Shown: piece by piece, positions 17,909 through 26,932 of the stretch
Position numbering within the stretch: position 1 is the stretch's first letter
Layout: every line of letters begins with the position of its first letter
Assembly: GCF_009711135.1 (NCBI RefSeq)
Contig: NZ_WMIC01000009.1
Coordinates: 124,001-188,000 of the forward strand
Origin: Flavobacterium sp. LC2016-01
GTDB lineage: Bacteria > Bacteroidota > Bacteroidia > Flavobacteriales > Flavobacteriaceae
DNA length: 64,000 bases
Reading direction: 5' to 3'
Program-made: the position numbers and the translations under genes
The notes under the pieces: model-generated
What the model saw: the letters and a program-made list of their open reading frames with translations, nothing else
What the model was told of the DNA's origin: nothing
Databases searched by the model: none

Positions 17909-19213
17909 ATGTTACAAAATTTAAAAGAAGATTCTCTATTAAATAGTTTAAGAGAAATTGCAAAGAAAAAATCAACTCAAGTTATTGTTGCTGGAGAAAA
18001 TTACATTCCCGTTACTGGAAAAGTATTAGATGAAGAAGATATTTTAATGGGAGTTGATGCAGCTCTTGATGGTTGGTTAACTGCAGGTCGTTTTGCTAAC
18101 AAATTTGAAGCAGATTTTGCTGCTTATTTTGGTGCTCATAGATCGCTTTTGGTAAATTCAGGATCTTCTGCTAATTTGGTGGCCTTTTATGCTTTAACTT
18201 CTCCGAAGTTAGGAGAAAGAGCGATCAAGCCAGGTGACGAGGTAATTACTGTAGCAGCTGGTTTTCCAACAACGATTAATCCTATAATTCAATTTGGAGC
18301 TATTCCAGTTTTTATTGATGTGGATATCGCAACACACAATGTGAAAGCAGATATGATTGAGGCGGCGGTAAGCCCTAAAACAAAAGCAATTATGATAGCT
18401 CATTCGCTTGGCAATCCGTTTGACTTAGATGAAGTAATGCGTGTTGCCAAAAAATATAATTTATGGGTAGTCGAAGATGATTGTGATTCTTTAGGAGCAA
18501 CTTATAATGGAAAGAAAACTGGAACTTTTGGAGATATTTCAACATTTTCATTTTATCCAGCACATCACATCACAATGGGCGAAGGTGGAGCAGTTTTAAT
18601 AAACAATCCAGTTTTATCAAAATTGGCAGAAAGTTTTCGTGATTGGGGACGTGATTGTTATTGCGAACCAGGAAAAGACGATACTTGTGGTTGCCGTTTT
18701 GGTCAGCAATTAGGGACATTGCCTTATGGATATGATCATAAATATACATACTCTCATATTGGTTTTAATTTAAAAGTAACTGATATGCAGGCTGCTTTTG
18801 GAGTTTCACAAATTAAAAAAATCGATCAATTTGTAGAGCGTCGTAAAGAAAATTATGCGGCTTTATATGAGCGTATGAAAGAATTTGAGGAAGTTTTTGT
18901 TTTACCAGAACCTACTCCAAATTCAGAACCATCTTGGTTCGGGTTTCTGTTGACGCTTAGAGAAGGTGATGCAAATGATCGCCATATGTTAGTACAACAT
19001 CTAGAAAAAAATAAAATTGGAACTCGGTTACTGTTTGGAGGGAATTTGTTAAGACAACCTGCTTATGCTAATATAGAGCACCGTGTTGTAGGTGATTTGA
19101 CTAATACCGACATTATCATGAATCAATCATTTTGGTTAGGTGTTTGGCCTGGTTTGAATGAAAGTCACTATGATTATATAGCTGATGTGATTCGTGACTA
19201 TTTAAATTCGTAG
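17909..19213 (+). CDS. rfbH: CDP-4-keto-6-deoxyglucose 3-dehydrase (E1)
   Basis: The 434-residue protein has an aspartate aminotransferase fold but uses PMP and an iron-sulfur cluster to remove the C-3 hydroxyl. The PLP lysine is replaced by histidine (His219/His220 in YPAHHITMGEGG), diagnostic of this enzyme. The cysteines Cys192, Cys250, Cys252 and Cys260 reproduce the C-x57-C-x1-C-x7-C [2Fe-2S] pattern reported for E1 exactly; Cys262 is extra. Electrons would come from the E3-like reductase at 12331. Its product is the substrate expected by the YerE-like enzyme just upstream. The identification is secure. Confidence 0.96.
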   Translation: MLQNLKEDSLLNSLREIAKKKSTQVIVAGENYIPVTGKVLDEEDILMGVDAALDGWLTAGRFANKFEADFAAYFGAHRSLLVNSGSSANLVAFYALTSPKLGERAIKPGDEVITVAAGFPTTINPIIQFGAIPVFIDVDIATHNVKADMIEAAVSPKTKAIMIAHSLGNPFDLDEVMRVAKKYNLWVVEDDCDSLGATYNGKKTGTFGDISTFSFYPAHHITMGEGGAVLINNPVLSKLAESFRDWGRDCYCEPGKDDTCGCRFGQQLGTLPYGYDHKYTYSHIGFNLKVTDMQAAFGVSQIKKIDQFVERRKENYAALYERMKEFEEVFVLPEPTPNSEPSWFGFLLTLREGDANDRHMLVQHLEKNKIGTRLLFGGNLLRQPAYANIEHRVVGDLTNTDIIMNQSFWLGVWPGLNESHYDYIADVIRDYLNS

Positions 19214-19214
19214 A

Positions 19215-20579
19215 GTGATTAAATTATTAAAAAAGAGCTCTGCTATAATTGGTATTGATGGAGCTATCGCTTTTACAATACTTTCAAGATTAATTCAAGC
19301 TGGTGGTGGCATAATCACTTTAATTTTTGTCGCAAAATGTCTTACAAAGATTGAGCAAGGCTATTACTATACGTTTGGTAGTATATTAGCTATCCAGATT
19401 TTTTTTGAATTAGGTCTTTCAAATATTCTTACACAATTTGTGGCACACGAAAATGCCAATTTGATTTGGAATGATAAAACAAGTTTTAGAGGGCCAATTG
19501 AATCAAGTTCACGATTGGCTTCTCTATTGCGTTTTACAGTAAGATGGTTCGCTGTAATTGCTGTTTTATTATTTTTAGGTTTGCTGATTGCTGGATATTG
19601 TTTTTTTAATAAATTCGGCAAAAATGACAATATTGTTGAGTGGCAAGTTCCTTGGTTAATACTTTCAATTACAACCTCTCTGTCGTTAATGCTTTCTCCC
19701 ATTTTAGCCTATCTTGAGGGACTAGGAAGGGTAAAAGAAATTGCAAGGATAAGATTAGTACAACAGTTGATTCAACTCTCGTTTATTATTCTTTTCTTTC
19801 AATTTGGATTTAAATTATTTTCTAGCCCATTAGCTTCAATAGTCTCTTTTACTGTCATTCCAATCTGGATTTTTTTGGGAGATACAAAAAAAACATTGCT
19901 ATTCATTTGGAATAAAATTGATGTTTTTAAAGTGAATTATAGATTAGAAATTTTTCCTTTTCAGTGGAAAATAGCCTTGAGTTGGATTAGTGGTTACTTT
20001 ATATTTCAATTGTTTAATCCCGTTCTTTTTGCTACAGAAGGCCCTAGTGTTGCTGGACAAATGGGAATGACATTAGTGATTTTAAATTCTATCTTGATGT
20101 TCACTTTGAGTTGGGTTTCAACAAAAATTCCTTTTTTTTCAAGTTTGATAGCAAAAAAGAGCTATAAAGAATTAGATAATTTATTTTATAAAACGTTGAT
20201 TCAATCTTCAGCATTGAATGCATTAGCATTATTTTGTTTTTTTATTATAGTTTTTTTATTGAGATATTTTGATTTAAAAATCGATGGTAAAAATTTTGGA
20301 AATAGGTTTTTATCTTTTCTGCCACTGTTATTTATGAGTATACCGGTTTTTTTAAATCATATAATTGCCTCATGGGCTACTTACTTGCGTTGTCATAAAA
20401 AAGAACCGATGTTGTTACAAAGTGTAGTTATAGGTGTTTTATCTTGCTTGTCGACTTTGGTTTTGGGTAAATTCTTTGGAGTAATAGGAATGACTCTAGG
20501 ATATATGGTATTAACTATGGTGGCATTTATATGGACTTATATGATTTTTAAAACAAAAAAGAGATTATGGCATTCATAG
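19215..20579 (+). CDS. wzx: Wzx-like polysaccharide flippase (MATE/PST superfamily)
   Basis: This 454-residue integral membrane protein has about twelve hydrophobic helices spread over its length. It starts with GTG one base after the rfbH stop codon. The size and topology fit Wzx-type translocases that move undecaprenyl-linked repeat units across the inner membrane. The neighbouring EpsG-type polymerase (23784) and Wzz-like protein (11236) support a Wzx/Wzy route. The sequence is poorly conserved, as usual for the family, so the call rests on topology and context. Confidence 0.8.
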   Translation: MIKLLKKSSAIIGIDGAIAFTILSRLIQAGGGIITLIFVAKCLTKIEQGYYYTFGSILAIQIFFELGLSNILTQFVAHENANLIWNDKTSFRGPIESSSRLASLLRFTVRWFAVIAVLLFLGLLIAGYCFFNKFGKNDNIVEWQVPWLILSITTSLSLMLSPILAYLEGLGRVKEIARIRLVQQLIQLSFIILFFQFGFKLFSSPLASIVSFTVIPIWIFLGDTKKTLLFIWNKIDVFKVNYRLEIFPFQWKIALSWISGYFIFQLFNPVLFATEGPSVAGQMGMTLVILNSILMFTLSWVSTKIPFFSSLIAKKSYKELDNLFYKTLIQSSALNALALFCFFIIVFLLRYFDLKIDGKNFGNRFLSFLPLLFMSIPVFLNHIIASWATYLRCHKKEPMLLQSVVIGVLSCLSTLVLGKFFGVIGMTLGYMVLTMVAFIWTYMIFKTKKRLWHS

Positions 20580-21598
20580 AAAAACCGCTTTTAACAATAG
20601 CAATACCTACTTATAATAGATCAAAGTTTTTAGATAAAGCGTTGTATTATATAGATGTTCAGGTAAATGGATTCGACTTTCCGATTGAAATAATTGTTTC
20701 AGATAATTGTTCAGATGATGATACGTCATTAATAGTTCAAAAATACATCGATAACGGATTGGCAATTAGATATATAAAAAATGAGATAAATAAAGGTGCA
20801 GATTTTAATATCGCTCAGTGTTATACACAAGCTAAGGGGAAATATGTTGTAGCTTTTGGGGATGATGATATATTTAATAAAGGCTCAATTGTTCAAATAT
20901 TGAATGTTTTGAATAAATATGAAGATATTGGTGTTTTTTATCTGAATTGGAAATTACTAGATAGTGTTGACGAGATGGATAATCTTAGTAATAGTGAAAT
21001 ATTATTATTTAAAGATTATATAGATTTTTTTGAAAAGATTAGCCATAATGTAACTTTTATTTCTGGCAATGTAGTTAACTCAAAATTTATAAAGAATATA
21101 AATTTTGATTCTTACTTAGGTACTAATTTAGTTCAGCTTCCACTTTTTTTGACAGCGGCATTTGAATCAACATATAATATTGTTCATAAGGCTCCACTTG
21201 TGAGTGTTGAACCAGAAAATAGTGGGGGATTTAGTGTATTGAAAGTGTTTGGGAAAAATATCAATGATATCTTTAGAAAGGTTTGTTTAAATTCGAAACA
21301 AGCACAGCTATCTGAGATGATAAATTGCAGGCTATTTATGGAATGTTTTCCTGGCTGGATTTATAGAATTAAAACTCAAAATCACAGTTTTACTGATAGA
21401 TTAAGTTCTTTTAAATTAGAATATAATACAAAGAAAGAATTATTTGTTTATTTATTTTTTGTGTATCCAGTAATAATAATGCCTGAAAAATTACTAAAAA
21501 TAATATGGCCAATATTTAAAATATATTCTGCAATACTGAGAAAAATTATTTTATTTAAGAAGAAAAAAAATGTTGAATTTATAACTATAAATAAATGA
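20567..21598 (+). CDS. GT2 family glycosyltransferase
   Basis: The 343-residue protein opens with a GT-A fold (LTIAIPTYNRSKFLDKAL, about 9-26). A metal-binding acidic triplet sits in AFGDDDIF near 97-102. The C-terminal part is basic and hydrophobic, as in membrane-associated transferases such as abequosyltransferase-type enzymes. It overlaps the flippase by 13 bases and shares an ATGA junction with wecB. Being next to the CDP-dideoxysugar genes, it is a reasonable candidate for transferring that sugar, but donor and acceptor cannot be read from the sequence. Confidence 0.82.
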   Translation: MAFIEKPLLTIAIPTYNRSKFLDKALYYIDVQVNGFDFPIEIIVSDNCSDDDTSLIVQKYIDNGLAIRYIKNEINKGADFNIAQCYTQAKGKYVVAFGDDDIFNKGSIVQILNVLNKYEDIGVFYLNWKLLDSVDEMDNLSNSEILLFKDYIDFFEKISHNVTFISGNVVNSKFIKNINFDSYLGTNLVQLPLFLTAAFESTYNIVHKAPLVSVEPENSGGFSVLKVFGKNINDIFRKVCLNSKQAQLSEMINCRLFMECFPGWIYRIKTQNHSFTDRLSSFKLEYNTKKELFVYLFFVYPVIIMPEKLLKIIWPIFKIYSAILRKIILFKKKKNVEFITINK

Positions 21599-22704
21599 TT
21601 AAAATACTCATAGTTTTTGGAACTAGACCGGAAGCAATTAAAATGGCTCCGTTAGTAAAAGAATTTCAAAAACATACTGATAGATTTGATGTTAAGGTTT
21701 GTGTAACAGCTCAACATAGACAAATGTTAGATCAAGTTTTAGATTTTTTTGATATTATACCAGATTATGATTTAAATTTAATGCGTCCAGGTCAAAATTT
21801 ATCACAATTAACGGCAGATGTTATTTTAGGTTTAAAAACAGTCTTTGAACAATTTACGCCTTTTTATACCTTTGTACATGGTGATACCACTACTTCTACT
21901 GCTGCTGCCCTTGCATCATTTTATGCAGGTGTAAAGGTTTGTCATGTTGAAGCAGGCCTACGTACGTATAATAAATTGTCGCCTTTTCCTGAAGAAATGA
22001 ATAGACAATTAACTGGCAGATTAGCAGATATACATTTTGCTCCAACTTATCAATCAAAAGAGAATTTATTAAGTGAAGGTACTCTTGAAAATTCTGTTTT
22101 TGTAACTGGAAATACTGTTATCGATGCACTTTTATATGCAAAAGATAAAGTTGAGTTAATTAATGATTCACAAATAAATTTTTTAAAATCCATTATTGAT
22201 AATTCAAAAGATTTAGTTTTAGTTACTGGACATAGGAGAGAAAATTTTGGAGATGGCTTTATCAATATTTGTAAAGCATTAAAACAATTAGCGGCAGAAC
22301 GAAATGTTCAGATTATTTATCCTGTACATCTTAACCCTAACGTAATTGATCCTGTTCATTCTATTTTAAAAGATACGGAATCTATTCATTTGATTGAGCC
22401 TCTTGCTTATCCTGCTTTTGTCTGGCTTATGAAAAAAGCTAAAATTATAATAACTGACAGTGGAGGTGTTCAAGAAGAGGCACCAAGTCTTGGAAAACCT
22501 GTTTTGGTAATGCGAGATACTACAGAAAGACCAGAAGCTGTTGAGGCAGGAACAGTAAAATTAGTGGGAACTAATATTGATAAAATATTATTTGAAGCAA
22601 AATATTTGTTAGATAATCCGAAAGAGTATCAAAGAATGTCTTTGGTTCATAATCCATATGGTGATGGATCTACTTGTGCAAAAATTATAGAATGTATACA
22701 ATAA
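21595..22704 (+). CDS. wecB: UDP-N-acetylglucosamine 2-epimerase, non-hydrolysing
   Basis: This 369-residue GT-B-fold enzyme interconverts UDP-GlcNAc and UDP-ManNAc. All family landmarks are present: FGTRPEAIKMAPL (7-19), HGDTTTSTAAALA (about 98), HVEAGLRT (about 120), GHRRENFGDG (about 208), HLNPNV (about 243), DSGGVQEEAPSLGKP (about 286) and the TERPEAVEAGT loop. The start overlaps the preceding stop (ATGA). A second, inactivated copy lies at 56303-57400. The product could be used as ManNAc or oxidised to ManNAcA by the dehydrogenase at 5362. Confidence 0.95.
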   Translation: MIKILIVFGTRPEAIKMAPLVKEFQKHTDRFDVKVCVTAQHRQMLDQVLDFFDIIPDYDLNLMRPGQNLSQLTADVILGLKTVFEQFTPFYTFVHGDTTTSTAAALASFYAGVKVCHVEAGLRTYNKLSPFPEEMNRQLTGRLADIHFAPTYQSKENLLSEGTLENSVFVTGNTVIDALLYAKDKVELINDSQINFLKSIIDNSKDLVLVTGHRRENFGDGFINICKALKQLAAERNVQIIYPVHLNPNVIDPVHSILKDTESIHLIEPLAYPAFVWLMKKAKIIITDSGGVQEEAPSLGKPVLVMRDTTERPEAVEAGTVKLVGTNIDKILFEAKYLLDNPKEYQRMSLVHNPYGDGSTCAKIIECIQ

Positions 22705-22714
22705 TTAGAATAAA

Positions 22715-23782
22715 ATGAATAAAATTTTGTTTGTTTCAAGATATCCAAATGAGATTGACCTTAAGGATGGTATGATGCAACGGATAGCAAATGTTGATGC
22801 TTTCTTTGAGAATGTTGAAAGAACTTATTTATATATATCCTTAACAAAAAATTTATCTTACTCAAATAAGCTTTTGGGTAATTTAAATATTATTGAATTA
22901 AATCTATTTTTTCATTTTTTTAAAATTTGTAAGTTAATAAATAAGAATACGGTAATTTATGTGCATTCGCTATGGAACTATATTTGGATTGCATTATTTA
23001 GCATGAAAAATAAAAAGCTAGTTATTGATTTACATGGCGTAGTTCCCGAAGAATTAGAGTTTTATAATCGAAATATTTTAAGTTGGTTTTTTTCAATAAT
23101 TGAACGTAGATTAATAAATACTGTTAGTGTTATGATCTATGTAAATACAACTATGAAAGATTATTACTTAAACAAATACAAAAAGTTAGCTAAGAAGGAA
23201 AATTATGTCTGTCCAATACTGACAAAAAATGTTTTTGCTCAAGATAACGATTTTGATATTGACGCTTTTAAAAGTGAAATTGGAATTTTAGAAAATAATA
23301 TTGTTTTTATTTATTCCGGCAATATTCAAAAATGGCAAAATTTTGATATGGTTATTGATTCCATTAACAAGTTAAATAATGTAAATTATAAATTCATAAT
23401 TTTAACTAATGAAATAAATGCTGTCAACAAAATAATTTTAGATCGCTGTAACGAGTCAAAAAGAAAACAAATTTTAGTTTTTAGTGTGTCTCCAAAAGAA
23501 CTTTCCAAATACTATTCTATTTCTCATTATGGTTACATTCTTAGAGATGATCACATTTTGAACCGAGTTGCAATGCCAACAAAATTAATTGAGTATTTAT
23601 ATTTTGGTATAGTACCAATTGTTAAATTAATTGATATTGGTGATTTTAATAAGTTTGGTTATGAATACATTTTTATTTCAGATGTAAGTAATGATTTATG
23701 TCCTGTAAAAAGTGGTAAAAATACTGCAATTGCTGAAGGACTTTTAAAAGAGAATTATAATATTAAAGAGTTAATATTATAA
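22715..23782 (+). CDS. Glycosyltransferase, GT-B fold (GT4-like)
   Basis: The 355-residue protein has an N-terminal half starting KILFVSRYPN, a DLHGVVPEELEFY segment near 108-121, and a C-terminal half with the IYSGNIQKWQNFD strand-loop (about 205). The PTKLIEYLYFG motif near 293-303 is typical of truncated EX7E sites in GT4-like enzymes. There is no signal peptide or transmembrane helix. It lies between wecB and the polymerase and ends one base before the next gene. It probably adds one residue of the repeat unit; the sugar is unknown. Confidence 0.75.
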   Translation: MNKILFVSRYPNEIDLKDGMMQRIANVDAFFENVERTYLYISLTKNLSYSNKLLGNLNIIELNLFFHFFKICKLINKNTVIYVHSLWNYIWIALFSMKNKKLVIDLHGVVPEELEFYNRNILSWFFSIIERRLINTVSVMIYVNTTMKDYYLNKYKKLAKKENYVCPILTKNVFAQDNDFDIDAFKSEIGILENNIVFIYSGNIQKWQNFDMVIDSINKLNNVNYKFIILTNEINAVNKIILDRCNESKRKQILVFSVSPKELSKYYSISHYGYILRDDHILNRVAMPTKLIEYLYFGIVPIVKLIDIGDFNKFGYEYIFISDVSNDLCPVKSGKNTAIAEGLLKENYNIKELIL

Positions 23783-23783
23783 T

Positions 23784-25004
23784 ATGATTGCATACTATTT
23801 GTTCTATGGATCCCTAGGTTTATTTTCCTTTTTTCAGTCGATTGATTTTAAAGAGCAAATAGTTAAAGAGAACTTGAAAGTTATCGAAAGGTTAGTGCCT
23901 TTTGGATTGTTGTTTTTTATTGGGTTAAGATATAAAATAGGAACTGACTGGGTTGAATACAAAACTTTTTTTGATAAAGTAGAAACAATTGATGTAGTTT
24001 TATTTAAGTCAAAACTTGCAATTGAATTTTATAGCGAAGAGTTTTTTGAATTAGGATTTAAGTTTTTAGTATCGTTAATAAAAACTTTAGTAGGACAATT
24101 TCAATTTTTAGTATTTATAATATCGGCATTTAATATATACTCATTCGTTAGGTTTTTGAGGATAAATAATGTTGAGAATAAATTTATGTTCTATTTAATG
24201 TATTACTCTTTTAATTTATTTACAGAGTTTGATATTATTAGACAAGCTTTGGCATTTTATGTTTTTTTATTTGCACTTGAGTATGTCAACAAATCTTTCA
24301 TAAAATATGCTTTAATCTGCTTAATCGCTGGAAGTTTTCATTCAAGTGCATTATTATTTATTCCCCTATACTTTTTTTTTAAGATTGATTTAAGTAAGCG
24401 GTTGTTAGTGATAACTTTAATTGTTTATTTTTTTGGTTATTTGTTTGGAGTTAAATGTATCTCATTGATTTTGGATCTTTTTTCTTTTATTTCAGGTAAT
24501 TACGTTTTTGATAAAATTAAAATTTACATTGGATTATTTGGATATCCCAATAAATTTGGAATATTTACCTTAGTATATTCTTTACTTGCCCTTATTCTAA
24601 TATTTAATTATGATAAATTACAAAGTCTGTCTAAGTCACAAAAAGTAATGATATTATTTTTTCTTGCTTATGCTTACGTATCTGTCTTTTTTTCTGAAAT
24701 TAAAGTGGTTGAAGCTAGATTTGTTTTCTTCTTTAACTTTGGAATAGCGTTTCTCTTTTCATTCTCTAGTAAATTGCTAAAGCCAAAACCTCAAATCATT
24801 GCGGTAAGTTTTTATATAACCTATGCGATTTTACGATTTAATCTTTCAATGATGGATGAAACTGTGAGGTTAACATATTCACCTTATTTCAATTATTTGT
24901 TTGTCGATGATCAAGATGAAAAATTTATTCTAGAAAAATATAATCGGGTTAAAATAAAAGTTGGGGATTATTATGAAGATAAGGTAATCGAAAATAAAGA
25001 ATAA
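23784..25004 (+). CDS. wzy: EpsG-family polysaccharide polymerase (Wzy-type)
   Basis: This 406-residue membrane protein has roughly ten hydrophobic segments. The N-terminal LRYKIGTDWVEYKTFFD segment (about 52-68) and the later FDIIRQALAFYVFLFALEY (about 151-169) are typical of the EpsG/Wzy polymerase family. Such proteins polymerise flipped repeat units at the outer face of the inner membrane. With the Wzx-like flippase at 19215 and the Wzz-like protein at 11236 it completes a Wzx/Wzy system inside the 33-kb operon. Confidence 0.85.
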   Translation: MIAYYLFYGSLGLFSFFQSIDFKEQIVKENLKVIERLVPFGLLFFIGLRYKIGTDWVEYKTFFDKVETIDVVLFKSKLAIEFYSEEFFELGFKFLVSLIKTLVGQFQFLVFIISAFNIYSFVRFLRINNVENKFMFYLMYYSFNLFTEFDIIRQALAFYVFLFALEYVNKSFIKYALICLIAGSFHSSALLFIPLYFFFKIDLSKRLLVITLIVYFFGYLFGVKCISLILDLFSFISGNYVFDKIKIYIGLFGYPNKFGIFTLVYSLLALILIFNYDKLQSLSKSQKVMILFFLAYAYVSVFFSEIKVVEARFVFFFNFGIAFLFSFSSKLLKPKPQIIAVSFYITYAILRFNLSMMDETVRLTYSPYFNYLFVDDQDEKFILEKYNRVKIKVGDYYEDKVIENKE

Positions 25005-25057
25005 TATATGCGAGTTAAAAATAACTTTTTAGTTATAGAAATTGAAAAATTAGTAAA

Positions 25058-25954
25058 ATGGAAAAATCAGTAAACTTTAATGCAGATGTATCTGCGGTTG
25101 TTGTTTTATATAATCCTGATTTATCAAATCTCAAAAAAAGCTTACTTTCACTGATTACTCAGGTTGGTAATGTGATTTTAATTGACAATAGTCCTATAAA
25201 TTTAGAAACTGGAGAATTTTTATCTTTTTTTAAAGATTTCTCGATTGAGTATTATTTTCTAGGTGAGAATTTGGGAATAGCTAAGGCTCAAAATATAGGA
25301 ATACATAAGGCATTAAATAAAAAATCAAACTTTGTTTTGATCATGGATCAAGATAGTATTCCTTTTAGCGATATGGTTTACCATTTAAAGCATGATTTTA
25401 TATTTTTATCTAATAAAGGATGTAAAGTAGGTGCAATAGGACCTGTCCCAATTAATATTCAGACGCAAGCACCTTATTCATCTAGAATCAAAAAAAACTA
25501 TCCGTTTTTTGATGATTGTCAAAATATTATAAAAGTTAGTGAGTTAATTAGTTCAGGCAGTTTAATTGATTTAGCTATTTTTGAAGATGTTGGTTTAATG
25601 GATGAGTCTTTATTTATTGATGGGGTTGACCATGAATGGTGTTGGCGAGCTAACTCGAAGGGGTATGTTTGTGCAATGTCTAATAATGCAAAATTACAGC
25701 ATATGCTTGGTGAAGGAGATAGAAAAATATTTGGAATCCGGATTGCAATTACTTCTCCTTTTAGAGTTTTTTATCAATTTAGAAATTACTTTTATTTATG
25801 TAAGAGACAATATGTGCCCTTATATTGGAAAATTAATAATGGATTTAAATATTTGATAAAAATACTTTATTATCCTACATTTGTTTCGCCTAGAAAGCTT
25901 TATTTAAAGAATATTCTTAGAGGAATAAAAGCGGGTTTGAGTGTAAAAGGATAA
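25058..25954 (+). CDS. GT2 family glycosyltransferase, rhamnosyltransferase-like
   Basis: The 298-residue GT-A enzyme starts with VSAVVVLYNPDLSNLKKSLLSL and carries IDNS near 48 and the acidic motif MDQDS near 96. It also has LISSGSLIDLAIFEDVGLMDESLFIDGVDHEWCWR (about 168-202). This arrangement is typical of RfbN/WbbL-like dTDP-rhamnosyltransferases. The operon has a full dTDP-rhamnose set (7696 and 34101-36456), so rhamnose is a plausible donor. Unlike most neighbours it is preceded by a 53-base gap. Confidence 0.83.
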   Translation: MEKSVNFNADVSAVVVLYNPDLSNLKKSLLSLITQVGNVILIDNSPINLETGEFLSFFKDFSIEYYFLGENLGIAKAQNIGIHKALNKKSNFVLIMDQDSIPFSDMVYHLKHDFIFLSNKGCKVGAIGPVPINIQTQAPYSSRIKKNYPFFDDCQNIIKVSELISSGSLIDLAIFEDVGLMDESLFIDGVDHEWCWRANSKGYVCAMSNNAKLQHMLGEGDRKIFGIRIAITSPFRVFYQFRNYFYLCKRQYVPLYWKINNGFKYLIKILYYPTFVSPRKLYLKNILRGIKAGLSVKG

Positions 25955-25981
25955 ATTATAATTTAATATAAATATATATAT

Positions 25982-26929
25982 ATGAATATTTTAGTTACTG
26001 GCGGTGCTGGTTTTATTGGAAGTCATCTTTGTGATCAATTATTAAATGACGAAAAAAATTATGTTTCCGTTGTGGATAATTTATCTTTAGGGCGTATTAA
26101 AAATATAGAACATTTAATTCCTAATGCCAAATTTAAGTTTTACGAAATAGACATACTTAATGATACTGAGCTTAACTCGGTTTTTGTAGAAGGTAAATTT
26201 GATGTGGTTTTTCATTTGGCAGCTAATTCTGATATTGCAAAAAGTTATAATGATCCAAGCGTAGATTTAAATAATACATTTTTGACAACATTCAAGGTTT
26301 TAAATTCTATGCGAGTTCATGAGGTTAAACAGCTGGTATTTGCATCGACATCTGCTATTTATGGTGATACTATTGAAACACTAAATGAAGATTTTGGCCC
26401 ACTTTTTCCGGTATCTCATTACGGCGCTGGAAAGCTTGCATCTGAAGCATTTATTTCTTCTTTTTCTGCAAATTACGGAATTCAAACTTGGATAATAAGA
26501 TTTCCAAATGTTGTTGGAGAAAGAACAACACATGGTATTCTTTTTGACTTTGTTAAAAAAATTAACGATAACCCAATATATCTTGAGGTTCTTGGCAATG
26601 GTGAACAAAATAAGCCCTATGTATATGTAAGAGATTTAGTAGAAGCAATAAATTTTGTTTGGACAAATTCAAGTGAAAAATTTAATTATTTCAATATTGG
26701 TGTGGACAGCAGTACTAAAGTTAAAGATATTGCAAAAATTGTACTAGAAGAAATGAATGAATTGAGAGAAATAAGATTTACAGGAGGAGATAGAGGCTGG
26801 GTTGGAGATGTGCCTTTTTTCTCCTATAGCTTAGATAAAATTCATGATTTAGGCTGGAAAGCAAAGAATACTTCTGATGAAGCAGTTAGGCTATCTATTA
26901 GAAGTATTGTTAACCAGATAAAAAAATAA
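25982..26929 (+). CDS. NAD-dependent nucleotide-sugar epimerase/dehydratase (SDR)
   Basis: This 315-residue extended SDR has TGGAGFIGSH at 6-15, serine-rich ASTSAIYGD near 119 and the YxxxK pair in HYGAGK near 142. The C-terminal region has GNGEQNKPYVYVRDL. It resembles UDP-glucose 4-epimerase-like proteins but lacks features that fix the substrate. It ends 3 bases before the heptose fusion gene and is followed by hddA and gmhA. It may therefore modify the GDP-heptose made by those enzymes, or supply a galacto-configured sugar. The family is firm; the substrate is open. Confidence 0.72.
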   Translation: MNILVTGGAGFIGSHLCDQLLNDEKNYVSVVDNLSLGRIKNIEHLIPNAKFKFYEIDILNDTELNSVFVEGKFDVVFHLAANSDIAKSYNDPSVDLNNTFLTTFKVLNSMRVHEVKQLVFASTSAIYGDTIETLNEDFGPLFPVSHYGAGKLASEAFISSFSANYGIQTWIIRFPNVVGERTTHGILFDFVKKINDNPIYLEVLGNGEQNKPYVYVRDLVEAINFVWTNSSEKFNYFNIGVDSSTKVKDIAKIVLEEMNELREIRFTGGDRGWVGDVPFFSYSLDKIHDLGWKAKNTSDEAVRLSIRSIVNQIKK

Positions 26930-26932
26930 AGT

